The position numbers and the translations under genes were made by a program. The notes beneath the pieces are model-generated. The model saw nothing but the letters and a program-made list of their open reading frames with translations. It did not search any database and was not told where the DNA came from. From contig JALMGJ010000029.1 in assembly GCA_023362775.1 (NCBI GenBank), positions 3,846,768-3,910,767 of the forward strand: DNA of 64,000 nt. Direction: 5' to 3'. This DNA comes from Charina bottae. Taxonomy: Eukaryota; Chordata; Lepidosauria; Squamata; Charinaidae. Positions 44,216-54,864 of this stretch are shown one piece after another (the stretch's first letter is position 1; every line of letters begins with the position of its first letter).

Positions 44216-44434
44216 GGGAAAGCAAGTGAAAACAACTACATAAGACAGTGTGGAAGCTTAACACTGCCCCCACCCCAGTTGGAAATCTAAAACCTAAAAC
44301 AATCCTTTGGAAATTCCCACCCTGCTCACTTTAGTGTTATCACCATATCAAATCTGCTAGTCCAAATAGCTAAAAAAAGTATAATTATGAGGTTCTGGAA
44401 ATAAAGATAATCCATCCACAGTGAATGAACTATC

Positions 44435-44575
44435 TCAGCCTTCTCCAACATGGATGCATTTCGGGTATGTGCAGTTCAGTCCCCTGAATTCTCAGCTACG
44501 GCCATGATGCCTGGGGAATTCTGGGAGTTTATATTCAGAATCAGGAGGGCGGCCAGGTTGGACTACTAGCACAGA
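44435..44575. repeat. Degenerate hAT-type MITE
   Basis: CTCAGCCTTCTCCAACATGG ... GGGGAATTCTGGGAGTTTAT ... GGCCAGGTTGGACTAC. The order matches the widespread reptile MITE with inverted AACCTGGT..CCAG and GGGAGTTGTAGTCC halves. Confidence 0.6.
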
Positions 44576-45150
44576 GGTGTATGTTTTAAAAAGAACTAAA
44601 GAAGGCTCAAGTAATAAACTTTCTTTCCTGTGCATTTTGGATCATACAGGATGCATTGCTGAGCCCTGTTTTTACAGCTACCATGGCTATAATTCACTAA
44701 TAAGTGAATTTAATGCTCATTTAGTGCTGAGGGAGAGACTTGGAAGGCAAAACAGAGTTCAGAGAGAAATAACTGCTTTATTGAATGTGTAGTCTGTGGT
44801 TTGCAGCCAGCTCCTGTTCTAGCTTGGGGGCAGCAGTCATGTTCAAAGAGTAGTCTAGAAGTGATAATTTCTGGTCAGTTGGAGAGGGCTGACACACAGA
44901 TTAAGAGACGGTAGTAGATGCACAAGACACATTAGGAAGTATTGCAGTTGAGGGAAACACCAGGAGAAATCAGAGAGGAAGCTTAAATCTACTGAAGCAG
45001 GGCATCTCCATCGAGTGCTGCCTAATTATTCTGCTGGAGTAATCCTGATTTCCCAGGACCTCACTCAGACTTTGCTCCACTTTCTGAGACTCTGCTGGTA
45101 GAGATTGATTGTTCCTCTCCAGCCTTGTTATCTTTCAGATAAGGTTTTGC
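44576..45150. other. Unique intergenic DNA
   Basis: No repeat or gene recognised. Confidence 0.45.
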
Positions 45151-45154
45151 ACAG

Positions 45155-45243
45155 GTCCTTCCTTTCCTCCTCTCCTCCTCCTCCTCCTCCTCCCCCTCCT
45201 CCCTCCTCCCTCCTTCTTCCTTCTTCCTTCTCCTTCCTTCCTT
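45155..45243. repeat. Polypyrimidine (CTC/CCTT) tract
   Basis: C and T only over most of the stretch, next to the 3' end of the L1 fragment, of which it may be the expanded tail. Confidence 0.85.
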
Positions 45244-46020
45244 AAGAAGAAAAAGAAAACAAAAGAAAAAAATCTATCTTATATTTTATACATTGGTTTA
45301 CCAATGAATTCTCTGCTATAATATGAACAGTACAAGTTGTTTTTGTAAGATATCACAGAATCTCCTCCATAGTAACACATATTGCTGCATCCTTTGATAG
45401 TAGAAAATATTGCCTTTTCAAAACAGATAAATCACACATTTCTGACAACCATTCCTAGACATCTGGAATAATATCACTTTTCAAATTTCTTAATATAATT
45501 CTTTTTACACTCCCCACATGCTTGATACAACCACAATTCCTGAGAAACAGTCAAATTCCAAAGCTTTGGTAATTTTGGTAATTAATTTGGTAAGTCAATA
45601 TTAACATCTTTAACATATAAAGATTTTCCCATAAATTTATTAATATACATTAACACACTATCCCAAAAAGATACTAAAGATCATATGCCCATATCATATG
45701 GGTCAGTGAGCCCTCAAAATTTTTACATCTCCAGCATAAAAAATCTGATGTCCATCCTTTCAGATACATTATTTGGTGAGACCAATACACCCTAAATACA
45801 TTTGTTGATGAATCAACCTTAATCTCAAATCTGTAGATACCATGCACAAGTTTTTTCCTGACAGCTGGCCAGGTTGCTAATCTCTCCAAAACTTCTGATC
45901 CAGAAGAGGTACTAAAGCCTCCTCATTAGAAGTCATAACACCAAGTACAAAGCATATTCCTTGGATTGTTCTCAACTTATTACAGTGATTGGCAACGTGC
46001 CAGGGCCAAAGCAATACTCT
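45244..46020 (-). pseudogene. L1 LINE ORF2 C-terminal remnant
   Basis: On the minus strand at 45889-45674 a 71-codon frame carries FLCWRCKNFEGSLTHMIW, which matches the C-x2-C...H region near the end of L1 ORF2 (CWKC..EGTF.H.WW). Upstream and downstream sequence is compatible but broken by stops. The last part of ORF2 and a 3' UTR seem to be included up to the polypyrimidine tract. Confidence 0.75.
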
Positions 46021-46170
46021 CATCTCAACTATACGTCACCAATAGTGTCTTCTCCAGAGCATGTGATGGATGAGCTCTCAAACCCAAATGCTTTGGAAAA
46101 ACTGCAGAGAACTGAGATCAAACTTCACTGAATGCATGCAGCACAAATCAAATACAGACCTTGTGACTTC

Positions 46171-46340
46171 TTTTTTTTTTTTTTTTTTGACAAGCAACAG
46201 CAAGGATTTATTGGCATGCAATTTGGTTGACTGATATATTAACTTTCCATCCTGATGGAAATATAATTCGGGGGTGGGGGAAGGGAGAGATACTTTTGAC
46301 TCCCAGTTCATTAAAAGGATGATCTAAGACCCTTAAATTA
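46171..46340 (-). pseudogene. Possible processed-retrocopy 3' end with poly(A)
   Basis: On the minus strand TTGCATGCCAATAAATCCTT and GCTGTTGCTTGTC are followed at once by 18 A (46188-46171 on the plus strand as T). The AATAAA signal 20 or so bases before a poly(A) run is what a reverse-transcribed mRNA leaves. I could not identify the parent gene, the 5' limit, or a target duplication. Confidence 0.4.
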
Positions 46341-46344
46341 GTTT

Positions 46345-47262
46345 GCCAAGGGGTTTTGGTGATGTTCAATATATATTTATGTTTCATTCACACACACAAG
46401 CACACACATATAAAATTCAGCCCAAACTCAATTTCTTATTATTTTAACTTAAACTTTAGTCTAATGTATTTGCAATGTATGCATTTCTGTAAAAAGACAT
46501 GGTGCAAATGTTTTCATAAATACAGGTGTGATTATTGGAGGACGGGGGTTGTTGCCTATTGTTCCGTGATTTCAGGAACTTCAAAGACTGTATGGGAGAA
46601 AGGACTTAATCCTGACAGGTTATAATTAGATGAAATGAATAATATAGAAAATATCATCTGGAATTAGCAATCTAAGGGTTTATCCACACATCCTGCTTGG
46701 CCCAGCATGATGATGACCCACTAACCATTTGTGAATGTACAACGTCATCCTCAACCTTTCCCAAGATCAGTGTCTTTCCTTATTTTATTTCAAAGGTGAT
46801 GTTTTTCAACGTTGGCCAGCAGAAGCTGTGCTGAATGACTCTGGGGCCATTTTTTCCCAAAATATTCTTATTGGCCAGTGCCTGTCCTGCTCTTTTTGGC
46901 CACCTGGCACACCGCCTTGGTCCTTGGCCACTGGTTTCCAGGGCTGTAGTGGCTGACAGGCTGATCCTAACACTACCACCATGTTGTAGGCAGGAAGAAC
47001 TGTACAGGAGGTCTGTACAGAACTGTAGAGAAGTCCTGCTCTTCAAAACTCCTCTGCCACCACCAGTCTTCTAGGGGAAATGTCTCAACCTGATGTCCTT
47101 CTCTATTAACACCAGTGTGAAAAACAGATAGTACTCTCTAGTGCTCTCTCCTGGCCCTTGTAACTGTGGGGCACATGGCCACAGGGGGGAAAAAGCCCTC
47201 CCCTCCTTTCAGAGGAGTTAGATCAAAAGCACGATATATAATTTCCAAATCGAAGTTAAATA
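46345..47262. other. Unique intergenic DNA
   Basis: A short CACACACAAGCACACACA run near 46391-46408. No gene recognised. Confidence 0.45.
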
Positions 47263-47266
47263 TAAA

Positions 47267-47677
47267 TAGGCTGACCATATTTCCTTGAGGCAAAAACGGG
47301 ACATTGGGATGGCAAAACGGGACAGGGTGTTCTGTAATATTCCGTATTCATGAAAAAGACGGGTCCCCACACCCCGGTCCGTGTGATTGGCTCCCGCCTG
47401 CAAACCCCACCCCCCGGTCCACACGATTGGCTCCCGCCTAGCCAATCACCCTCCTCTCCACCTCTTCGCCTTCCTTTGCTGCGTGCTGACAGGCAGGAGG
47501 GCTTCCTCTTCCGGGCTGCCTCCAATCGGCAGCTCCGGCTCGGATCCTCCTTCCGCGCCATTCCCGCCGGGTTTAAAAAATGGGACAAAATTGAGATTTT
47601 TATCAAAACGATGGGACGGTTGAAAAATGCTAAAAGAAGCGACTGTCCCATTCAAAATGGGACATATGGTCAGCCTA
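47267..47677. mobile_element. Non-autonomous TIR element, GC-rich, TA-flanked
   Basis: Inverted ends GGCTGACCATAT (from 47269) and ATATGGTCAGCC (to 47675), each bordered by TA. The interior has two tandem copies of about 45 bases around GATTGGCTCCCGCCT (near 47385 and 47425), with a further reverse ATTGGCT/AGCCAAT box. The TA border suggests a Tc1/mariner-type insertion, but the family is not known to me. Both-strand open frames through it are by-products of GC content. Confidence 0.7.
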
Positions 47678-47765
47678 CTTTGTGCCTAAGGCAGGACTAG
47701 AACTGATGGCCTCACGATTTCTAGCCCGTTGCTTTAACTACACTACACCAAACTGGCTCTCAATA
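47678..47765 (-). repeat. tRNA-derived SINE head (GAGCCAGTTTGGTGTAGTG family)
   Basis: Minus strand: GAGAGCCAGTTTGGTGTAGTG, GGCTAGAAATCGTGAGG, AGTTCTAGTCCTG and TTAGGCACAAAG. It is cut off exactly where the TIR element ends, so that element may have inserted in the SINE or replaced its 3' part. Confidence 0.8.
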
Positions 47766-48679
47766 TCCCACACACTGTATAACTTATCTATAGTTATATG
47801 TATATCTTTATAGAGAAAGGGACACCACTAGCTAAAACAGGATAAGCCAACCAGGGTTTATGGCCTTCTGTAAATCGCAGGCCCTTTTTTCAAGCCCCAC
47901 CAAGGTCCCATGGCCAAAATTGCACAGCAAACAAAAGAAATTCAGGGGCACATTTGTGCAGGTGTGTGCTTGCTTTCAATGCCCTTCCTCAAAGTGGAAT
48001 AGGTGCATTAAGAGACCTTATATCCCCTGGAAACTGGAAAATAAATAGAATTAAAACCATAGCAGCAAAGAGATTGTCTAGCTTTGCGAGAAGGAATTAA
48101 TGAAAAAGAGGGATGTTTATTTCCCACTCTAGGGTTAAAATAGTTTCCCCCCCTCCCTTATTAGGACAAGAGGAATATGGAACGATTGCTAGAGACAAGC
48201 GGGAAGTTTGCTCAGCTTTTGTTTTGTTTTGTGAGGCTGGCACACTTCCTACCCAGATCATTCGACGGGGCACTAGCGTTTCTCCTAATCTTTTGCACTT
48301 GGTGTCCCACCAAGGATTGCAACTGAAGGATTGCACTGACCCTCGAACGGTGCGCTGGGAGGGACACGCTCCAAAAGGAGGGGATGGGGCCTTGTGGAAA
48401 TCTCAGATTGCTTTGATGTACATTTAATGTGTGCCATAGATAATATTACTGCCCAGTCCTGAAGATAATGATTTCCCCCTTCCGTCATGTTGAAAAGGAT
48501 AATTGGCTAACCCTTTCTGGAGGTCTTTACAGGGGACCACCAAGGAGGTTGCATGTTATAAACCATGGATCAGTTGCTCTTTGAATTTAAAGGCAAAAAG
48601 ATACCTCTAAGAGCAGGTTTAGAAGCTTCCTCGTACCTCGTGATCCAAAGAGCTGCACAGCCATAGTGTACTGCTCTCA
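47766..48679. other. Unique intergenic DNA
   Basis: No repeat or gene recognised; a 104-codon plus frame at 48113-48427 has no recognisable domain. Confidence 0.45.
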
Positions 48680-49057
48680 TATCCTTCCTTCCTCCCTCCC
48701 TCCTTTCCTCCCTTCCTTCTTTCCCCTCTTCCTCCTTCCCTTCTCCCTCTTCTTCCTTCCTTCCTTCTCTCCCCTTCTTCCTTCCTTCCTCCCGTTTCCT
48801 CCCCCTTCCTTCCTTCTGTCCTTCCTTCTCCCCTTCCTCCTCCCCTCCTCCCCCTCTTCTTCCTTCCTTCTCTCCCCTTCCTTCCTTCCTTCCTTCCTTC
48901 CTTCCTTCCTTCCTTCCTTCCTTCCTTCCTTCCCTCCTTCTCCTCTTCCTCCTCCTCTCCCCCCTCCCCCCTTCCTTCCTTCCTTCCTTCCTTCCTTCCT
49001 TCCTTCCTTCCTTCCTTCCTTCCCTCCCTCCCTCCCTCCCTCCCTCCCTCCCTCCCA
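48680..49057. repeat. 378-bp polypyrimidine tract (CCTT / CCTCC / CCCT)
   Basis: C and T almost exclusively, with regular CCTT stretches at 48875-48933 and 48969-49021 and CCCT at 49022-49055. The Lys/Glu/Gly/Arg-rich frames on the minus strand and the Pro/Ser/Leu/Phe frames on the plus strand are translations of the repeat. Confidence 0.95.
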
Positions 49058-49211
49058 TCTACAGCACACTGTTCCTGATCTATAGCAGCTTCCCAAGCCT
49101 CCTTCCTTGGGAGTTAAAGCCAATTCTTTCTCCTCGCCTGACATTTCTGCAAGGGATTAAAGAGAGGGAAGCCAGCGGAGGCTGCAAGCAGAAGCCCGAG
49201 CAGCAGGGAGA

Positions 49212-50070
49212 GTAAGTGGGGGATAAAATCTGGTTTAAGATTGGGAAAGGAGTACGGCAGGGCTGTATACTCTCACCCTACCTATTCAACCTGTACGCAG
49301 AACACATCATGCGACGTGCTGGGCTTGAGGAATCGAAGGCTGGAGTTAAAATTGCTAGAAGAAACATTAACAATCTCAGATATGCAGATGATACCACTTT
49401 GATGGCTGAAAGCGAGGAGGAGTTGAGGAGCCTTATGACGAAGGTGAAAGAAGAAAGTGCAAAAGCTGGGTTGCAGTTAAACCTCAAAAAACTCAAGATT
49501 ATGGCAACCAGCTTGATTGATAACAGGCAAATAGAGGGAGAAAAAGTGGAGGCAGTGACAGACTTTGTATTTCTAGGCGCAAAGATTACTGCAGACGCTG
49601 ACTGCAGCCAGGAAATCAGAAGACATCTACTTCTTGGGAGGAGAGCAATGACAAATCTCGATAAAATAGTTAAGGGCAGAGACATCACACTGACAACAAA
49701 GGTCCGCATAGTTAAAGCAATGGTATTCCCTGTAGTAACCTACGGCTGCGAGTGCTGGACCATAAGGAAGGCTGAGCGAAGGAAGATAGATGCTTTTGAA
49801 CTGTGGTGTTGGAGGAAAATTCTGAGAGTGCCTTGGACTGCAAGAAGATCAAACCAGTCCATACTCCAGGAAATAAAGCCAGACTGCTCACTTTGTACTT
49901 TGGCCACATAATGAGAAGACAGGATACCCTGGAGAAGATGCTGATGCTAGGGAAAGTGGAAGGTGGGGGGTGGTGACAGCCGACAGGAAGCTCTGGCGTG
50001 GGCTGGTCCATGAAGTCACGAAGAGTCGGAAGTGACTGAACAAATAAACAACAAACAAATTTAAAATTAC
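49212..50070 (+). mobile_element. BovB (RTE clade) LINE, 5'-truncated
   Basis: Starts within the reverse transcriptase domain and reaches the typical BovB 3' end: AGCTCTGGCGTGGGCTGGTC, CATGAAGTCACGAAGAGTCG and GAAGTGACTGAACAAATAAA, with an AACAAACAAA tail. Between the last coding block and this end, a stretch after AAAGTGGAAGGTGGGG is missing. BovB is known for its patchy distribution among squamates and ruminants through horizontal transfer. Confidence 0.92.
49216..49911 (+). pseudogene. BovB reverse transcriptase, C-terminal part
   Basis: A 231-codon open frame. Residues 12-25 carry the VRQGCILSPYLFNL block, residues 53-58 the catalytic LRYADDT, and further on come FVFLGAKITAD, TYGCECWTIRKAE, FELWCWRKILRVPWT and NQSILQEI in the order of the BovB/RTE ORF. 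No stop or frameshift lies in these blocks, so the copy is fairly young. The ATG at 49216 is incidental; the endonuclease and the N-terminal RT domain are absent. After ILQEI the frame leaves the family sequence and ends, though FGHIMRRQDTLEK-like codons continue in another frame near 49895-49935, so there is a frameshift near 49880. The family protein copies its RNA into DNA at the target site. Confidence 0.92.
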
Positions 50071-50156
50071 AGATTAATGCAGGAATTGGGCAGAATAGAC
50101 TTATGATGGAGTCCATGTAATAGAGTTTGATTTGTTCATCCCTAACTATAGATTAA

Positions 50157-50489
50157 GGGCGTGGTGGCTCAGCAGGTAAGATGCCAGTCTTGTCGATCGG
50201 AAGATCGCAAGTTTGGAGGTTCGAATCCCTAGCCCTGCGTGCGGAGTGAGCTCCCGCACTAGCCCCAGCTCTTGCCAACCTAGCAATTTGAAAGCATGCA
50301 AATGCAAGTAGATGAATAGGTACCACTTCGGTGGGTAGGTAACAGCGTTCCGCGCGCGTCATGCAGCCACATGACCATGGAAGCGTCTTTGGACAACGCT
50401 GGCTCTTCGGCTAACAAACGGAGATGAGCACCGGCCCCTAGAGTTGGACACGACTGCACAAATGTGCAGGGGGAACCTTTACCTTTTTT
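50157..50489 (+). repeat. tRNA-derived SINE, ACCTTT-tail family, full length
   Basis: Head GGGCGTGGTGGCTCAGCAGG, B box GGTTCGAATCC, GCGTGCGGAGTGAGC with CACTAGCCCC. TAACTATAGATTAA at 50143-50156 and 50490-50503 is a perfect 14-bp target duplication, the longest clean one here. Confidence 0.95.
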
Positions 50490-50503
50490 TAACTATAGAT
50501 TAA

Positions 50504-51060
50504 TTTGTGTGATTGAAACCTCTATGAATTTCATTTAATTTTGATGGGTTCAGAGGATTTTTTTATAAGGAAAAGGAAACCTGAGTTAACTGAGGTTAAA
50601 GAAGCAGCTTCCCCTTTTAGTCTAATTTCACACTGCAACGAGCAATGTAGGGGGGTTAATTTCTTTGTTAAAAGTGCCTTGTGTTGCAGTGGCAAAGGAG
50701 GTGAAATTGCACTTTGGTGTATAATTTGGCAAAAATTCAGGAGATCCTGTCAACTGATATTTTCTGATTTATTTATTTAATGCATTCCCCATTTGGGAAA
50801 TGTATTGTGGCTAGCACAATGTACTAAAAAGTGAACAAAAGTATGAACAAAGAGAAAAATTAGATCTGTTTGCGCCTATTCCCCATGTTCCCCACTTAGA
50901 TTTCATGAATGAGGGACTGGGATACTGTAGCTTCCTTCTAGCCAGACGTGTTCTTGACATTCAGTTGTTCACTTGGGTTCCTTTTATAATTGCAACAGGA
51001 CCTTGATTTTTTTCCCCTTCATCTCCCTTTCACATACGTTTTGAAGCCCATCCCCAAATC
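50504..51060. other. Unique intergenic DNA
   Basis: No gene recognised. Confidence 0.45.
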
Positions 51061-51064
51061 AACA

Positions 51065-51112
51065 TTCCAGAGTTCCCTTGTGGGGAGATGGAGCGGTATA
51101 TAAATTGAAACA

Positions 51113-51163
<51 letters not shown>

Positions 51164-51165
51164 AT
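51065..51165 (+). repeat. L2/CR1-type LINE 3' end with long AAAT tail
   Basis: CCAGAGTTCCCTTGTGGGGA and GATGGAGCGGTATATAAATT, then 13 or so TAAA units to 51165. Confidence 0.85.
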
Positions 51166-51169
51166 TCTC

Positions 51170-51370
51170 TTCCTTTATTTGTTAGATTTATTCCCTACCT
51201 TTCAGTCAGGATCTCAGGAAAACATACATAGCACCCCCTCTTCCCATTTTTCCCCACAGCACAAACCCTGTGAGATAGGTTAATTCTGAGACAGAATGAC
51301 AGGCCCAAAGTCACTAGAGAGTTTTTGTGGCTGGCAGTGACAGAACCCCCGTTTGTAATTTAGCTTCAGA
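51170..51370 (-). repeat. Old tRNA-derived SINE, degenerate
   Basis: Minus strand: GGGTTCTGTCACTGCCAGCC..GTGACTTTGGGCCTGTCA.. and AACCTATCTCACAGGGTTTG..GTGGGGAAAAATGGGAAGAGG, the body of the SINE family with the 'CTCACAGGGTTGTTGTGGGGA' block. The tRNA head is hardly recognisable. Confidence 0.65.
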
Positions 51371-52490
51371 AAACAGGTGAGGGCTGATATACTACCGATT
51401 TCTTCTCTTACACTGATAATGGCATCTTTGCTACATCACTTGGCCCAAATATTGGTACTTGCCATCTGTTTCTTTATCCAATATGACCGGACAATCAGAC
51501 TTCTAGGACTGTACAACATCTATCAAAAGAGTGATAAATGTCTTTATGTTTGCGGTTGCACTCCCAGAACACACATACATTTCCCAATGAAAGGAGTTAA
51601 TGTCAGTTCGAACTATAAGTCCATCCTTCCTAAATGTCAGTGAGTTCATTCAGTCTTAAATAAGAGAAGCAGAGAAAATGACAGGCGTGGAGCAGCGGAA
51701 CAGATAACAAATTTGGAGGATCTGAGGATTAACTCATTGTTCCCTGTTGTCAGGCTGTGAATCAGCAGAAATAATCACTTGGTATTCACCAGGAAAGGGC
51801 AAAGGGTTGGGGTTAGGGCCGTCACAGTTGGATTCTTCAAATCATTTTAACAGGTGCCTAATAAAGCAGGATAATGTCTTGCATTTAGGGGGCTGGAGGA
51901 AAACAAATAAGGGACACGCTAAGCAAGAGCTGCTGAAATAAAACAGCATGAAATTATTTTGTTTTTCTTTGCTTTGCTCTGGCTGGATGAAACCTGCCTA
52001 CAGATTACTTGTAGCATTGAAATTATTTTCGTCTTGTGTTTTTTCTCCAGTATGCAAAGAGAAAATTACATTTGTATGACCCTTGTGATAATGCCTTCAT
52101 CTGACATCTAGATGATGTTCCATGTGATATTCGATTATATATGCCATGGGCATCTGCAGGGAAGGGTCAAAAAAACCAAGATGGTGGCCACGGCCATCTA
52201 ATCAAAGCCCCACGCATTTGATGTGCTGCACCCCTCCCTGCGGACCCTTCCGATATATGCAGACTTGGTCTACATTCTTTCTTCTTTCCATTTTTCCCTC
52301 CCAAACACTCTGAGAACATTTTGACAGTTTCATGATTGATCAGGATCTGAATCTGAGTCCCCAGGTCTGAAGGCTAAGTTAGATAAGTTGCAAGGTATCT
52401 GTGATCCCTCAAATTGGGATCTTCATTACTTACAAGATGGGGATATAAAAGAAGTCTTTCATGGATTTTCCTTACATCTAAATATTTAAC
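51371..52490. other. Unique intergenic DNA
   Basis: No repeat or gene recognised. Confidence 0.45.
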
Positions 52491-52494
52491 ATCT

Positions 52495-52850
52495 GTGCAC
52501 ATTCAAGACTGTCTCTCTCAGCGAGAATCAGCTGATCCTGATTCATCTCAAGAAGAGGTGCTGAGGGCCCCCATCCCAAGTGAGGGGAAAGGACTGAGGA
52601 GGTTCACACCATGGAGCACGCTTCTCCTGAGATATGGGGAGCTACCATCTTGCTTGCCTTTCGCAAAGCAGTAAAGACCCTCTTGTTCAGGAAAGGCTTT
52701 GTTGTGGATGATGGACCTGAGCTATTCTTGCAGTAGTCGTTTTATTAAACATTTTGTGTTCTTCTCTTTTAGTTTTATTGCAAACCATCATGAGTCTTTG
52801 TAAGTAGGGCAGTATAGAAATGATTATATAAATCAAATAAACCAAACAAT
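52495..52850 (+). repeat. L2/CR1-type LINE C-terminus and 3' end
   Basis: CCTGAGATATGGGGAGCTAC..CTTGCCTTTCGCAAAGCAGT and AAGACCCTCTTGTTCAGGAA encode, with frame changes, the PPEI..LLAFRKAVKTLLFRKG region; the end GTAAGTAGGGCAGTATAGAA..ATATAAATCAAATAAA matches the usual 3' terminus. Confidence 0.75.
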
Positions 52851-52900
52851 AAAAATAATGAATGAAAAGGATTAGGGAATAATAGCCTATCACCAACTGA

Positions 52901-52957
52901 GAATGAATGAATGAATGAATGAATGAATGAATGAATGAATGAATGAATGAATGAATA
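52901..52957. repeat. (GAAT)n microsatellite
   Basis: About 14 GAAT units; the minus-strand frame (repeating Phe-Ile-His-Ser) is an artefact. Confidence 0.95.
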
Positions 52958-53395
52958 TTTTTATATAATATTTTTATTATGGTCACTGACCAGAATTGCA
53001 AACAAACACATTAAAAATAAAAATAAACTAAAAACAGAATGAGATAAAATATTACAATTGGTGGTGGGTTCGTCAGTGGATAATAAAAATCTGCCTAATT
53101 TTACAGGCAGCATAACAACATTTAGCTCCGTTCAAAGAGACTGAATCAAACTGATATGATAACAACAACTGTACATAAAAAAGATCAGAAGTTCCCAGGT
53201 GTTTCAGCAGCACCAAAGGTATATTCAGCTAAGGCTCATACACAACTACTTTTCAGTGCCAAACTAGGACCTTACACTTCCTTTACTCCTCTTGAAAGTG
53301 TCCAATCTAAATTCCTATGGGCTATATTCCGGGTAGCCCTTGCGTTCCAAATATAGTATTAGGGAGGTATGCAGGGCTATTTTATTGAAAGTTTT
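52958..53395. other. Unique intergenic DNA
   Basis: No repeat or gene recognised. Confidence 0.4.
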
Positions 53396-54444
53396 AAAAA
53401 CAAGAGTAAAAATTAATGCAAACTAAAATAGAATAAGAAGGAAAAAAGAAAAAGGAATGAATAAAAGAGAAAGCTAAAGTGCACAAAAAAGAAAAGAAAA
53501 GAAAGGCGTAGAAGAAAAATAGAAAGGAAAGAAGAAAGATATAAAGAAGTGGTTTCCAATCTTCTTTAAAGCAGTTAAAAGTACAATTGTAAATTTACCT
53601 CTTTCCCTAAAGTTACATCTTGACTCTCTTTTTTCTCTTCTTTCTATAATCTATCCTGTCTAATAATCAAAACCACAGATCATAAGTTCATTTTTTTCTG
53701 TTTTATGCAAAAAGTCTATAAGGGGTTTCCAGTCAGCAATTGTAAATGTAGATATTGTCTTTTCTCTAATCAAACAGGTCAATTTGGCCACCTTGGCAAG
53801 TTCTATAATCTTCACCAACCATTCCTCTATCGTAGGTATTGCCAAATCTTTCCATCTTTGTGCGTACAATACTATCGCTGCAGTTATCATATTGTATATA
53901 AAAACAAAGTTCCATTACTTTTTTCAACTGTTTATCCATCAGTCCCAAGAGGAAAAGTTCTGGTTTCAGTTGTATATTAATCTTTAAAATCCTCTGAATC
54001 AGTGAACATATTTGAACCCAAAATCTTCTAGATTTTTTCCACATCCACCAAGCCTGATAAAATGACCCTTCATGTTATACACATTTCCAACATAGATTTG
54101 AAGTACCTTTATACATCCTAGATAATATTTCTGGTGTCATATACCAATGATATATCATTTTATAAAAGTTCTCTTTAAGATTATAACACAGTGTGAATGT
54201 CAATCCTTTCAGCCACATATTTTCCCACTGTTCCATCTGTATATTATAACCAAAGTTTTTAGTCTACTTTATCATACATTCTTTCACTTGTTCTTCTTCT
54301 GTTTCAAATTTCAATAACAGTTTATACATTTTAGCAATCACAAGTTCATCATTTGGACACAATTCTGCTTCAAAGTCAGTCTTAGAATATTCAATACTAT
54401 AAATTCTTTTCCCTACTTTTAATCTTTCTGATAACTGTAAACAG

Positions 54445-54507
<63 letters not shown>

Positions 54508-54530
54508 AGACAGATTGAAGAAATAGAGTA
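53396..54530 (-). pseudogene. L1 LINE: ORF2 C-terminus and 3' UTR
   Basis: On the minus strand the fragment runs from ELVIAKMYKLLLKFETEEE (about 54350-54300) through the MYKGTSNLCWKC..EGSFYQAWW region (about 54130-54050), FWVQICSLIQRILKINI (54015-53960), and WKDLAIPTIEEWLVKIIELA (53855-53795) to the stop near 53660. This is the L1 ORF2 tail in order. A purine-rich 3' UTR (AAAGAAAAGAAAAGAAAGG) follows down to about 53400. Stops and frame changes between the blocks show decay. An (AT)n run of 56 bases (54447-54502) lies near the 5' edge. The RT core and endonuclease are missing. Confidence 0.88.
54447..54502. repeat. (AT)n microsatellite
   Basis: 28 uninterrupted AT units. Confidence 0.97.
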
Positions 54531-54864
54531 AAAAGGTAAAGGTTCCCCCCGCACAGTTGTGCAGTCGTGCCCGACTCTAGGGGCCGGTGCTCATCTCCGT
54601 TTGTTAGCCGAAGAGCCAGCGTTGTCCGAAGACGCTTCCACGGTCATTGGGCCGCATGACGCGCGCGGAACGCTGTTACCATCCCACCGAAGTGGTACCT
54701 ATTCATCTACTTGCATTTGCATGCTTTCGAATTGCTAGGTTGGCAAGAGCTGGAGCTAGTGCGGGAGCTCACTCCGCACGCAGGGCTAGGGATTCGAACC
54801 TCCGAACTTGCGACCTTCCGATCGACAAGCCTGGCGTCTTACCCGCTGAGCCAGCACGCCCCCA
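54531..54864 (-). repeat. tRNA-derived SINE, ACCTTT-tail family, full length
   Basis: Complete minus-strand copy, head GGGGGCGTGCTGGCTCAGCG, subfamily GCGTGCGGAGTGAGC with CACTAGCTCC. The flanks ATTATAAAGACAGATTGAAG..AATAGAGTA (54501-54530) and CTATAAAGATTGAAGGAATAGAGTA (54876-54900) are near copies of each other, longer than an ordinary target duplication. Confidence 0.93.

Noticed and set aside
47256..47700. Frames of 116-131 codons on both strands
   Set aside because: They coincide with the GC-rich TIR element and run through its ends.
48570..49144. Long Lys/Glu/Gly/Arg and Ser/Pro/Leu/Phe frames on both strands
   Set aside because: The polypyrimidine tract has no stops in several frames; amino acid content is purely periodic.
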